A stretch of 15,685 nt of DNA, from assembly GCA_028717405.1 (NCBI GenBank), contig JAQUNY010000021.1, positions 1 to 15,685 on the forward strand, in the 5' to 3' direction. The notes beneath the pieces are model-generated. The model made no database searches, was not told the DNA's origin, and was given only the letters and a program-made list of their open reading frames with translations. Both the position numbers and the translations under genes were made by a program. Positions 7,039-13,896 of this stretch are shown in pieces. The stretch is from Eubacteriales bacterium (GTDB lineage: Bacteria > Bacillota > Clostridia > JAQUNY01). The stretch's first letter is position 1. The number at the start of each line of letters is the position of its first letter.

Positions 7039-8520
7039 ATGAAGAGTATACGCCTGAAATTGTGGATGGGAATGATGACACAAGCTTTAATTGTTATCGT
7101 GCTTTTGTGGTTCTTTCAGATAGTCTTCCTTGGGAGCTTTTACATGAACATAAGGATATCCGGAGTCATGGGAGACACAGAAAAAGCGGCGGCATCGATC
7201 GACCTTGCAGACAGGGAAAGCTATGCAGAGAATTTGGACGCGCTGGCATACAATAAAGGGCTTAGCCTTGCGTTATATGATGCGAGGGGAGTGCTTGTCT
7301 ACGAAACATCCTCCGCGGTAGCGCCTGCCCAGATGCCAATGATGCAGAGCGGGGTGCGAAACGAATTAAACAAGCTCCTGAGAGACGGCGAGAGCTTCAG
7401 GATACAGATCGCACATCCCAGATTCGGAACAAGATACATGGTTGTCGGAGCCCAGGTCAAGGATGAAGGCGGATCATTGAATGGAGCGCTTATCGCAGGC
7501 TTTGCAATAACTGCGGTCGATGAGACCATATCGATATTAAAAATTCAGCTGCTTTATATAATTGTAATCCTGATCGTTGTATCTGTATTGATTTCATTTA
7601 TTATCTCGAGAAGCTTTACAAGACCTCTGATCGAAATAAAAAAAGTATCAGAAAGAATGGCTTCAGGCGACTATTCCGCCAGAATAGATGAAGAGTTGGC
7701 GGGGAAAGATGAGGTAGGTACTCTCGCCGCATCGTTAAACAACCTTGGAGAACAGCTGCAGAAAATCGAGAAGCTGCGCAGGGATCTGATAGCGAATGTC
7801 TCACATGAACTCAGGACTCCACTCAGCCTTATCAGGGGATATGCTGAAACAATCAGGGATGTTACCGGTGAGGACCTTGAAAAAAGGACAAAACAACTTG
7901 AAATAATTGTGGAGGAAACAGAGAGGCTAAGCGGGATAGTAGACGATATACTCAACCTTTCGCAGATACAGTCAGGATACTTCAAACTCGATAAGAAAGC
8001 CGTTGATGTGCAGGAACTTTTCCTGAAACTGAGGGAACGTTATTCGGTGTTAAGTGAAAAAACAGGAATAATTATGGAAACAGAAATCAGCCCTTATGAA
8101 AACAGGGATCATGCGGTAAAAGCAGAAGCTGACGAGCCAAGGCTCGAGCAGATACTTTATAACCTTATTAATAATGCTTTTGACCATACACCCCATAACG
8201 GCAGGATTTTGGTCAGGGCTGAAATAACGGGTGACAGGATCAGGTTTTCTGTATCAGACAGCGGCGCGGGGATCGCCGCAGAAGAAATACCATATATATG
8301 GGACAGGTATTATAAAATTCACAAAAAAACCGGTCTTGAAAGCAGCTTTTCCGGCGGCCTTAAAGGCTTGACATACTCTGATGGCAAGACGGGAGCTACA
8401 GGTGCAGGATTGGGCCTTGCAATTGTTAAAGAGCTTTTTGATGCCCATAAGGCTCAATATGGTGTCAACAGCTCTGCGGGAAAAGGGGCTGAATTCTGGT
8501 TTATTCTGAAAAGAGTATGA
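7039..8520 (+). CDS. Sensor histidine kinase
   Basis: A 493-residue membrane histidine kinase that would phosphorylate the regulator encoded just upstream. Order of parts: transmembrane helix 1 (about 14-35), an extracytoplasmic sensor region (about 36-165) with no cysteine or family motif I recognise, transmembrane helix 2 (about 168-190), a HAMP domain (about 191-245), the dimerisation/phosphoacceptor domain with SHELRTPLSLIRGY and phospho-accepting His256, and the ATP-binding domain. The latter has the N box (NLINNAFDHTP, 375-385), G1 (SDSGAG, 406-411), F box (WDRYY, 421-425) and G2 (GAGLGL, 455-460). The stretch between F box and G2 (about 426-454) is longer than in typical kinases and Gly/Ser-rich. 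AGAGG about 10 bp before ATG 7039 serves as ribosome binding site. The stimulus is unknown. Confidence 0.95.
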   Translation: MKSIRLKLWMGMMTQALIVIVLLWFFQIVFLGSFYMNIRISGVMGDTEKAAASIDLADRESYAENLDALAYNKGLSLALYDARGVLVYETSSAVAPAQMPMMQSGVRNELNKLLRDGESFRIQIAHPRFGTRYMVVGAQVKDEGGSLNGALIAGFAITAVDETISILKIQLLYIIVILIVVSVLISFIISRSFTRPLIEIKKVSERMASGDYSARIDEELAGKDEVGTLAASLNNLGEQLQKIEKLRRDLIANVSHELRTPLSLIRGYAETIRDVTGEDLEKRTKQLEIIVEETERLSGIVDDILNLSQIQSGYFKLDKKAVDVQELFLKLRERYSVLSEKTGIIMETEISPYENRDHAVKAEADEPRLEQILYNLINNAFDHTPHNGRILVRAEITGDRIRFSVSDSGAGIAAEEIPYIWDRYYKIHKKTGLESSFSGGLKGLTYSDGKTGATGAGLGLAIVKELFDAHKAQYGVNSSAGKGAEFWFILKRV

Positions 8521-8530
8521 TTATGCCTGC

Positions 8531-8596
8531 CTTTCATCTGCCTTTCAGTTTTCTTTCAGTCTTCTTTCAGAGTTCTATCATATTTCTATCACAACT
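8531..8596 (+). promoter_or_regulatory. Six tandem 11-bp direct repeats: likely response-regulator operator
   Basis: CTTTCA begins at 8531, 8542, 8553 and 8564, and CTATCA at 8575 and 8586: six copies at exactly 11-bp steps, one helical turn apart. The last hexamer ends 11 bp before a TATACT -10 box and takes the place of a -35 element. This is the arrangement known for PhoB-family activation sites, whose pho-box repeats (CTGTCA-type, 11-bp period) lie about 10 bp before the -10. The PhoB-family regulator encoded 1.5 kb upstream is the natural candidate to bind here. Binding is inferred; the periodicity is directly visible. Confidence 0.85.
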
Positions 8597-8602
8597 CCCC
8601 AT

Positions 8603-8608
8603 TATACT
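8603..8608 (+). promoter_or_regulatory. -10 element of the DUF2680-type gene promoter
   Basis: TATACT lies where a -10 should be relative to the 11-bp repeats. The -35 position (about 8580-8585) is ATATTT, not a sigma-A consensus, which fits an activator-dependent promoter. Predicted transcript start is near 8615, giving a leader of about 80 bases. Confidence 0.55.
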
Positions 8609-8692
8609 GAAAGCATAGAGAACAGCAAACGGGTCGCAAAACACAGGAAACAAAAAATGCGATCAAACAAAATAGAAAGGGAGATGAGTAAT

Positions 8693-9238
8693 ATGAAAAG
8701 AATGAAAAGTATGAAAAGATTGGCCGCTGTTATCGCGGCGGTGAGCATCATCGGAGTGGCAGGAGCAGCAATGGCGGCGTCGCCGGCAGAGATAGCTGCA
8801 GAGCTGACAGGCAGATCCGCAGAGCAGGTCGCGCAGGAGAGAGCCGCAGGGAAAACCTATGGGGCAATCGCCAGAGAAGCAGGAAAAGCAGAGGAATTCA
8901 AAGCGGCAATGCTCGAGAACAGGAAAGAGGTCCTGGAGGAAAAGGTCAGCGAAGGCGTGATCACCAGGGAGCAGGCTGACACAGTTTATGCAAAAATGCA
9001 GGAGAACATTGCTGATTGTGATGGGACCCGTGCAGCCGCAGGCAGAGAAGATGGAGAAGAAGGCTGTCTGGCAGGCATTTCCGGAGCCGCAATGCGTTTC
9101 GGCGGCGGCAGCGGATCAGCGACCGGGCAGGGAACCAAAGCTGGTACAGGCGGCGGTCTTGGAAACCGTGGCGGCGGAGCCGGGGGAAAAGCCCTCATGA
9201 GAGGTTCAGGCACATGTCTGCAACCGGCTGCTCAGTAA
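8693..9238 (+). CDS. Secreted DUF2680 (YckD-like) family protein, Gly-rich C-terminus
   Basis: The start at ATG 8693 follows AGGGAG at 9-bp spacing and gives 181 residues; the upstream ATG 8684 is too close to that site. A Lys-rich start (MKRMKSMKR), hydrophobic core (10-26) and AMA at 26-28 form a signal peptide cleaved after about residue 28. The mature part has ELTGRSAEQVAQERAAGKTY, then AIAREAGK, and later LEEKVSEGVITREQAD, which I recognise as the DUF2680 pattern of B. subtilis YckD and many clostridial secreted proteins. Residues about 136-175 are rich in Gly with three cysteines in the C-terminal half (109, 125, 175). The biochemical function of the family is not known to me. The operator immediately upstream suggests it is an output gene of the adjacent two-component system. 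Confidence 0.82.
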   Translation: MKRMKSMKRLAAVIAAVSIIGVAGAAMAASPAEIAAELTGRSAEQVAQERAAGKTYGAIAREAGKAEEFKAAMLENRKEVLEEKVSEGVITREQADTVYAKMQENIADCDGTRAAAGREDGEEGCLAGISGAAMRFGGGSGSATGQGTKAGTGGGLGNRGGGAGGKALMRGSGTCLQPAAQ

Positions 9239-9288
9239 AAGAAGGCACAGCAACGAGCTTAGCCTGAACAATTTAATATGTGACTAAA

Positions 9289-9336
9289 AATAGTCCTGCG
9301 GATATGAACCGATTTAAGGTTTTCCGCAGGATTATT
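9289..9336 (+). terminator. Hairpin after the DUF2680-type gene, probable terminator
   Basis: AATAGTCCTGCGGA (9289-9302) pairs with TCCGCAGGATTATT (9323-9336): a 14-bp stem with one G-T wobble. The 20-base loop can itself form a short AACC/GGTT stem. It lies 50 bp after the stop codon. The U-run on the plus strand is weak (ATTATTTA), so it may terminate inefficiently or by another mechanism. Confidence 0.6.
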
Positions 9337-9345
9337 TACGTATCT

Positions 9346-9465
9346 TTATCCACAGCCATCAAAGCCTCTGATATTAGTTATTAACAAAGATATACACATA
9401 ATCCACAGGCTTCTGAAGCTTATTTATCAGGCGTGTGGATTATGTGTTCCTTTAACTGTGGACAA
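9346..9465. promoter_or_regulatory. DnaA-box cluster
   Basis: TTATCCACA at 9346-9354 is a perfect DnaA box. Single-mismatch matches to TTATNCACA follow: TTATTAACA (9378-9386), ATATACACA (9390-9398), TAATCCACA (9399-9407, directly adjoining the previous one), and on the minus strand TAATCCACA (9442-9434) and TTGTCCACA (9465-9457). Six sites in 120 bp is far above chance. There is no dnaA or dnaN in the window, and all genes from 3934 to 12586 run the same way, so this need not be oriC; a DnaA-binding cluster controlling initiation or local transcription is equally possible. Confidence 0.65.
9394..9447. repeat. Perfect 14-bp inverted repeat carrying two DnaA-like boxes
   Basis: ACACATAATCCACA (9394-9407) and TGTGGATTATGTGT (9434-9447) are exact reverse complements separated by 26 bp. 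Each arm contains TAATCCACA in opposite orientation. The spacer contains a small CTTCTGAAG palindrome. Confidence 0.9.
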
Positions 9466-9603
9466 GTGTAATACATGCCTATAAGCCTTGAACGACAAGC
9501 ACTTGGGCTTTGTATTCAAATATGGGATCCAAAATGATATTATCAAAATTGCGGCATTATTTACACAACAAATTTTTGTGAATTGCTGATTACCATAACG
9601 AAA

Positions 9604-9623
9604 TTCTACTAACTTCTACTAAA
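9604..9623 (+). repeat. DnaA-trio-like direct repeat
   Basis: TTCTACTAA occurs twice with a 10-bp period (9604-9612 and 9614-9622) in an AT-rich stretch. It strongly resembles the TACTATTACTTCTACTA trio element of the B. subtilis oriC unwinding region. The DnaA boxes lie about 140 bp upstream, farther than at B. subtilis oriC, so the functional reading is uncertain. Confidence 0.4.
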
Positions 9624-9629
9624 TATGAT

Positions 9630-9658
9630 TTGCCTGTATGAGGTAAAAAATATATACT
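9630..9658 (+). promoter_or_regulatory. Sigma-A-type promoter of hpf
   Basis: TTGCCT (9630-9635), a 17-bp spacer and TATACT (9653-9658) give a good sigma-A promoter 58 bp before the hpf start codon. The DnaA-box cluster lies 165 bp further upstream. Confidence 0.5.
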
Positions 9659-9716
9659 TAAATCAGGAGTAACAAAGCCCGAAGTAAATCACATCGGTGA
9701 AAGGAGAAGTGGTTTT

Positions 9717-10247
9717 ATGAAATACATAATTACAGCAAGGAATTTTGATGTTACCGAAGGACTTAAAGAGCGGATATATAAAAAAATGGGCAAGCTTGAG
9801 AAGTTCTTCAACCAGGATACAGAAGCTGCGGTAACACTGAATATCCAAAAGAACAGGCATCGGGTAGAAGTCACAATACCTTTCAACGGAGTAATAATCA
9901 GAGCGGAGGAAGAAAATGGCGACATGTATTCATCTATAGACAAGGTAGTAGATGTCGTGGAAAGGCAGATCCGCAGAAACAGGACCAGACTGGAAAAACG
10001 TCTTAGAGAAGGCGCTTTCAGGTCAGAAGAAACAATGGCCGGACAGAACATAGAAGAAGAGAAGGAATTCAACATAATTAAGATCAAGCGGTTCGAAATC
10101 AAGCCAATGCCGGTTGAGGAAGCTATACTTCAGATGAATCTTGTGGGTCATGAGTTTTATGTGTTTATAAATTCCGGAAACAGCAGGACCAACGTGGTTT
10201 ATAGAAGGAAAAACGGCGGATACGGTCTCATTGAACCCGAAGCGTGA
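9717..10247 (+). CDS. hpf: Long-form ribosome hibernation promoting factor
   Basis: A 176-residue protein of the HPF/YfiA family. Long HPF of Gram-positive bacteria dimerises idle 70S ribosomes into inactive 100S particles in stationary phase or stress. Residues 1-~100 (MKYIITARNFDVTEGLKERI onward, with the basic helix region VVDVVERQIRRNRTRLEKR) are the ribosome-binding domain. After an acidic linker (about 105-118), residues ~119-176 (IIKIKRFEIKPMPVEEAILQ, then LVGHEFYVFINS and NVVYRRKNGGYGLIEP) are the C-terminal dimerisation domain that distinguishes the long form. AAGGAG about 10 bp before ATG 9717 is the ribosome binding site. The helicase gene follows after a 116-bp spacer with no clear terminator, so some read-through is likely. 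Confidence 0.96.
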   Translation: MKYIITARNFDVTEGLKERIYKKMGKLEKFFNQDTEAAVTLNIQKNRHRVEVTIPFNGVIIRAEEENGDMYSSIDKVVDVVERQIRRNRTRLEKRLREGAFRSEETMAGQNIEEEKEFNIIKIKRFEIKPMPVEEAILQMNLVGHEFYVFINSGNSRTNVVYRRKNGGYGLIEPEA

Positions 10248-10363
10248 ATTGACGGGGTCAGAGCGTGACCTGACAGGATCAGATAAAAAGGTATTATAAA
10301 TCCGGCCGAATCCGGACATAAAAATCGGGACATTAAATCGGGAGACTTAAAGGAGAAGTGTGG

Positions 10364-12586
10364 ATGCGGTTTGATTATAGTGAACTGAACGATGAACAAA
10401 GAAAAGCGGTCCTTTACGGAGAAGGACCGCTTCTTATACTTGCAGGGGCAGGGAGCGGCAAGACAAGGGTCCTTACTCACCGTGTAGTTTACCTGGTAGA
10501 AGAAAAAGGCGTTTCTCCCGGGTCGATCCTCGCCATAACATTCACAAACAAAGCGGCAGGTGAGATGAAATCAAGGATAAACGACATGCTTGGCCGTCAG
10601 GCCGATGAAATGTGGGTGGGCACTTTCCATTCGATGTGTGTGAGGATCCTCAGGCGGGACATAGAAAAAACCGGTTATAAAAGGAACTTCGTCATATTTG
10701 ACCGCCAGGACCAGCAAACCCTTGTTAAGGAATGCATAAAAGAGCTTTCCTTTGACGAGAAACTCCTGCCGCCGCGGACAGTTCTGGACTACATCGGCAG
10801 GGCAAAGGACGACATGACCGGGCCTGAAGAATATTCAGCAGCCTGCGGCCAGGATTTTCGAATGAAGCAGATCGCAGATATATACATCCTCTACCAGAAG
10901 AAGCTGAGAGAGAGCAATGCGCTCGATTTCGACGACATTATTCTGAAGACGATAGAGCTGCTGAGTAAAAATCCGCCTGTGTTGTCATTTTACAGGGACA
11001 AATTCAGCTATATCCTTGTAGATGAATATCAGGATACCAATCTTGCCCAGTACAAGCTTGTATCAATGCTTACGGGCACGCATTCCAATCTTTGTGTCGT
11101 CGGAGACGACGATCAGTCGATATTTTCATGGAGAGGCGCGAATATCGGTAATATCCTTGATTTTGAGAAGGAATTCCGCAACTGCGGCGTTATAAAACTG
11201 GAGCAGAATTACCGTTCTACAAGCAATATACTTGAAGCTGCAAACAGTGTCATAGGAAATAACAGCGGCAGAAAAGCAAAGCGTCTCTGGACTGAGAATG
11301 TGAAAGGAGAGCCTGTTCAACGCTATGAGGCGTCAACTGAACATGAAGAAGCGGCTTTTGTCGCGGCATGCATCAGGAAATCAGTCGGTTCCGGAAAATC
11401 GAAATATTCGGATCACGCAGTGCTTTACAGGATGAATGCCATGTCGCGTGTACTTGAGGAGGCGTTTATCAGAGAAGGGATACCATATAAAATATTCGGC
11501 GGCCTTAGATTTTATGACAGGAAAGAAATAAAAGATGTACTTGCCTATATGAGGCTGGTACAGAATACATCTGATAACATAAGCTTTATGCGTGTGATAA
11601 ATACTCCCAGACGCGGGATAGGGAATGCTGCCATGGAAGCCCTGTCCGCCGCTGCCCGTGACAACGGCTGCAGCCTTTTTGACGCCGCTGCAACTGCTTC
11701 CGCTTTCGAGGGACTTAAAAGATACAGGGCAGCACTGTCGTCTTTTACAGAAATGATTTTCAAATTGGCTGAAAAAGCGGCTTCTGCAGGGATATTCGAT
11801 ATTACGGAGATGATCCTCGAAGGTACCGGATTAAGGAAGGAGCTGGAGAAGGAAGAAACCACTGAAGCGAAGACAAGGCTCGAAAACATAAACGAGTTGC
11901 TTTCGGCAGCCAGAGAATTTGAAGCGGTGGCGGCGGCTGAAGGAAGGCCGGACAGCCTGGAAGAGTTTTTAGCTGGAGTTTCGCTTGTTGCGGATATAGA
12001 TGATATGGAGGAAGTTCCTGAATATACTGCGCTCATGACATTGCACAGTGCTAAAGGTCTCGAATTCCCGACGGTTTTTATTGTCGGGGCAGAAGAGGGC
12101 GTTTTTCCTGGATACAGGTCTGCCGCGGAGGAACCGCTGCTCGAGGAGGAGAGAAGGCTCTGCTATGTCGGAATGACACGTGCGATGGAGAAACTGTATA
12201 TCACCAATGCACGGCAGAGGATGTTGTTTGGAAACACTACGCTTAACAGGCCTTCAAGATTTATCGGAGAAATACCCGAAAAGCTTTTGTATAACAGCTC
12301 AGCCGGCGGGAATGGCAGGCAGATAACGCAGCAGGCGGATCAGGACTTTATATGGGCAAGGAGTGCCGAAGATTTTTTGAAGAAGGGATTTGCCGCTACT
12401 GCAGATCCCGGCATGCTGGCACCGGGAGATATGAAAGCCGGTGCCGGAGTGGAGCATGTCAAGTTCGGGAAAGGGAAAATCCTGAAGCTCACAGGTTCAG
12501 GAAAAGACTCAATAGTCGAGGTGGAATTTGAAGGGGTGGGAATCAGACGCATGATGACCGCATATGCGAAGCTGAAGAAGCTGTGA
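10364..12586 (+). CDS. pcrA: PcrA/UvrD-type superfamily 1A DNA helicase
   Basis: A 740-residue ATP-dependent 3'-5' DNA helicase that acts in repair and in clearing stalled transcription and recombination intermediates. Motifs in order: Q motif LNDEQRKAV (8-16), Walker A LAGAGSGKT (26-34), ITFTNKAAGEM, Walker B VDEYQDTN (219-226), VVGDDDQSIFSWRGA, LEQNYRST, MTLHSAKGLEFPTVF and EERRLCYVGMTRA. The C-terminal ~45 residues (VEHVKFGKGKILKL onward) form the Tudor-like domain that binds RNA polymerase in PcrA. ATG 10364 is chosen because AAAGGAG (10349-10355) sits 8 bp upstream; GTG 10358 is too close to it. Its 3' end is 20 bp from the end of the convergent AraC gene, and base composition becomes much more AT-rich just beyond. 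A ligase gene (ligA) often follows pcrA in Firmicutes but is absent here. Confidence 0.96.
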   Translation: MRFDYSELNDEQRKAVLYGEGPLLILAGAGSGKTRVLTHRVVYLVEEKGVSPGSILAITFTNKAAGEMKSRINDMLGRQADEMWVGTFHSMCVRILRRDIEKTGYKRNFVIFDRQDQQTLVKECIKELSFDEKLLPPRTVLDYIGRAKDDMTGPEEYSAACGQDFRMKQIADIYILYQKKLRESNALDFDDIILKTIELLSKNPPVLSFYRDKFSYILVDEYQDTNLAQYKLVSMLTGTHSNLCVVGDDDQSIFSWRGANIGNILDFEKEFRNCGVIKLEQNYRSTSNILEAANSVIGNNSGRKAKRLWTENVKGEPVQRYEASTEHEEAAFVAACIRKSVGSGKSKYSDHAVLYRMNAMSRVLEEAFIREGIPYKIFGGLRFYDRKEIKDVLAYMRLVQNTSDNISFMRVINTPRRGIGNAAMEALSAAARDNGCSLFDAAATASAFEGLKRYRAALSSFTEMIFKLAEKAASAGIFDITEMILEGTGLRKELEKEETTEAKTRLENINELLSAAREFEAVAAAEGRPDSLEEFLAGVSLVADIDDMEEVPEYTALMTLHSAKGLEFPTVFIVGAEEGVFPGYRSAAEEPLLEEERRLCYVGMTRAMEKLYITNARQRMLFGNTTLNRPSRFIGEIPEKLLYNSSAGGNGRQITQQADQDFIWARSAEDFLKKGFAATADPGMLAPGDMKAGAGVEHVKFGKGKILKLTGSGKDSIVEVEFEGVGIRRMMTAYAKLKKL

Positions 12587-12606
12587 CACAAAAGTTTAGC
12601 AGCAAT

Positions 12607-13551
12607 TTATGCCGGGGGCAAGCTGATTTTACAGCTCAAGCTGCTTTTAAATGCAGCCGGTGTAATACCAAAATAATTTATAAATACAGCTTCAAAGCTG
12701 TTTCTGCTTTTATACCCGACAATGAAAGCGATATCATCAATACTGTAGTTAGTATATTGCAGATAATATTTTGATTTTTTCATCCTGGTTTCAATCAATT
12801 TTTGTTTAAATGATAAACCATACAAATTATTTAAAATCCGGTTGGTTTGAGCAACGCTGTAATTCAGCTTGTTCGCCAGATCGCATAATGTCATATTATA
12901 CTGATGATTATAAAAAAAATAATTGTCGATGAAGATGCTCTGCTTGCTTTGAATATCTGTATTTAACATTTCTGTTGTATTAATATTAATATTAGCGGAC
13001 AGAAGATTTATTAATTCTATAAAGAAAAGTTGAAAATATGATTTAAAACTATAATAATCCAAGCTGTTAAATTGATATGATTTATTATTACCAGTATATA
13101 CCATATACAAATTTTTTAAATATTTCACTGTATCCATTATTATGTCAGATAATTCAATAATTTTAATGGATGTTATGTCAAAACAATTATTAGCCATTGT
13201 ATATATCGAATCATCTAAGTCATTATTTATACAAGAATAGCGAAATCGAATTATGGAACGAACCAAATCAGAAGAAGTATTAATAACTCTGTGGTAAGCC
13301 TGTGATGGCAAGATACATAAGTGATTCGTTTCAATCGAGTGGATCATATTGTTGCACTCTAAAGTCAGACATCCATTTAATACTATATAGATTTCATAAA
13401 GCATATGATTATGGATTATATAAGAAGTTTTATTAATAGTATTTTTTATAAAATTGTCTTCTAATATTATATTAACACTCAGATTACCGATCTTACTATG
13501 TACACTTAGATACCTGCTTAAATTTTCTTTGAAATCATTATTAATATTCAT
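12607..13551 (-). CDS. AraC-family transcriptional regulator
   Basis: A 314-residue regulator. The start ATG 13551 is supported by AGGAG 8 bp upstream; in-frame ATGs further up lack this. The N-terminal part has a cupin-like effector domain (about 25-100, with YIIHNHMLYEIYIVLNG and LPSQAYHRV). The C-terminal ~100 residues contain two helix-turn-helix units: MTLCDLANKLNYSVAQTNRI and YSIDDIAFIVGYKSRNSFEA, ending with the family signature FGITPAAFK. The last residues (SLSCKISLPPA) extend past the family core and are encoded by a more GC-rich stretch. The gene is strikingly AT-rich, with heavy use of Asn, Ile, Tyr and Lys, unlike the genes to its left. It is divergent from the Asp-box/aldolase operon and probably controls it in response to a sugar. 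Confidence 0.9.
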   Translation of the reverse strand: MNINNDFKENLSRYLSVHSKIGNLSVNIILEDNFIKNTINKTSYIIHNHMLYEIYIVLNGCLTLECNNMIHSIETNHLCILPSQAYHRVINTSSDLVRSIIRFRYSCINNDLDDSIYTMANNCFDITSIKIIELSDIIMDTVKYLKNLYMVYTGNNKSYQFNSLDYYSFKSYFQLFFIELINLLSANININTTEMLNTDIQSKQSIFIDNYFFYNHQYNMTLCDLANKLNYSVAQTNRILNNLYGLSFKQKLIETRMKKSKYYLQYTNYSIDDIAFIVGYKSRNSFEAVFINYFGITPAAFKSSLSCKISLPPA

Positions 13552-13896
13552 CCATTTCACTCCTGTTAATATTATGATTAATTTGACGAGCAATAATATT
13601 ATCATATGGAGCAACTCTCAAATATGAATATATCACATCGGGCAATAAACGGAAAGACTCATCCGGAACCTGCTCATTTGCTTTGTTTGCCGAAAGTAAA
13701 ATAAAAATTCATACCATTAATCTAATCATAAATACCTTTAACACGATTAATGACAAGGTTGTTCAAAGATTATAAATATTATAAGTTTATGCTGTGTAGT
13801 CCATGTGATTTTTTTGATTGATATAAAACGGATGGCGCAATGTACATTTTAAGTGAAAGATTATTATTTAAGCAGAAAGGTTAATGGTGTTTTCTT
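13552..13896. other. Divergent control region of the AraC gene and the Asp-box gene
   Basis: About 345 AT-rich bases without a gene. TAATATTATgAT (13567-13578) and TAATATTATcAT (13594-13605) form a 12-bp direct repeat with one mismatch just upstream of the AraC start, a possible autoregulatory site. TATAAA (13771-13776) and an imperfect palindrome around 13770-13785 may belong to the rightward promoter, but the -35 match (ATGACA, 15-bp spacer) is poor. No cre site for catabolite control was found by eye. Confidence 0.45.

Larger units (their letters stand above)
9239..9716. other. 478-bp intergenic region between the DUF2680-type gene and hpf
   Basis: No coding sequence is seen. From left to right it holds the hairpin at 9289-9336, the DnaA-box cluster at 9346-9465, an AT-rich stretch from about 9520, the TTCTACTAA repeat at 9604-9623 and the hpf promoter. 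A weak CACAA/TTGTG dyad near 9564-9580 is probably unimportant. Confidence 0.7.

Noticed and set aside
8985..9213. Overlapping open frames on both strands across the Gly-rich end of the DUF2680-type gene
   Set aside because: They are shadows of a GC-rich, low-complexity coding stretch and have no start signals or recognisable motifs.
9239..9716. A chromosomal oriC
   Set aside because: Boxes and a trio-like element are present, but there is no dnaA/dnaN, the genes on both sides (3934-12586) run the same way, and the trio lies far from the boxes. It is reported only as a DnaA-box cluster.
10248..10363. GGTCA/TGACC hairpin and AAATCGGGA direct repeats between hpf and pcrA as terminator or operator
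   Set aside because: The stem is 5 bp without a T-run and the repeats are short; nothing distinguishes them from chance.
12686..12701. Hairpin ACAGCT-TCAA-AGCTGT as a pcrA terminator
   Set aside because: The stem is only 6 bp, the following run is interrupted (TTCTGCTTTT), and it lies inside the AraC coding region.
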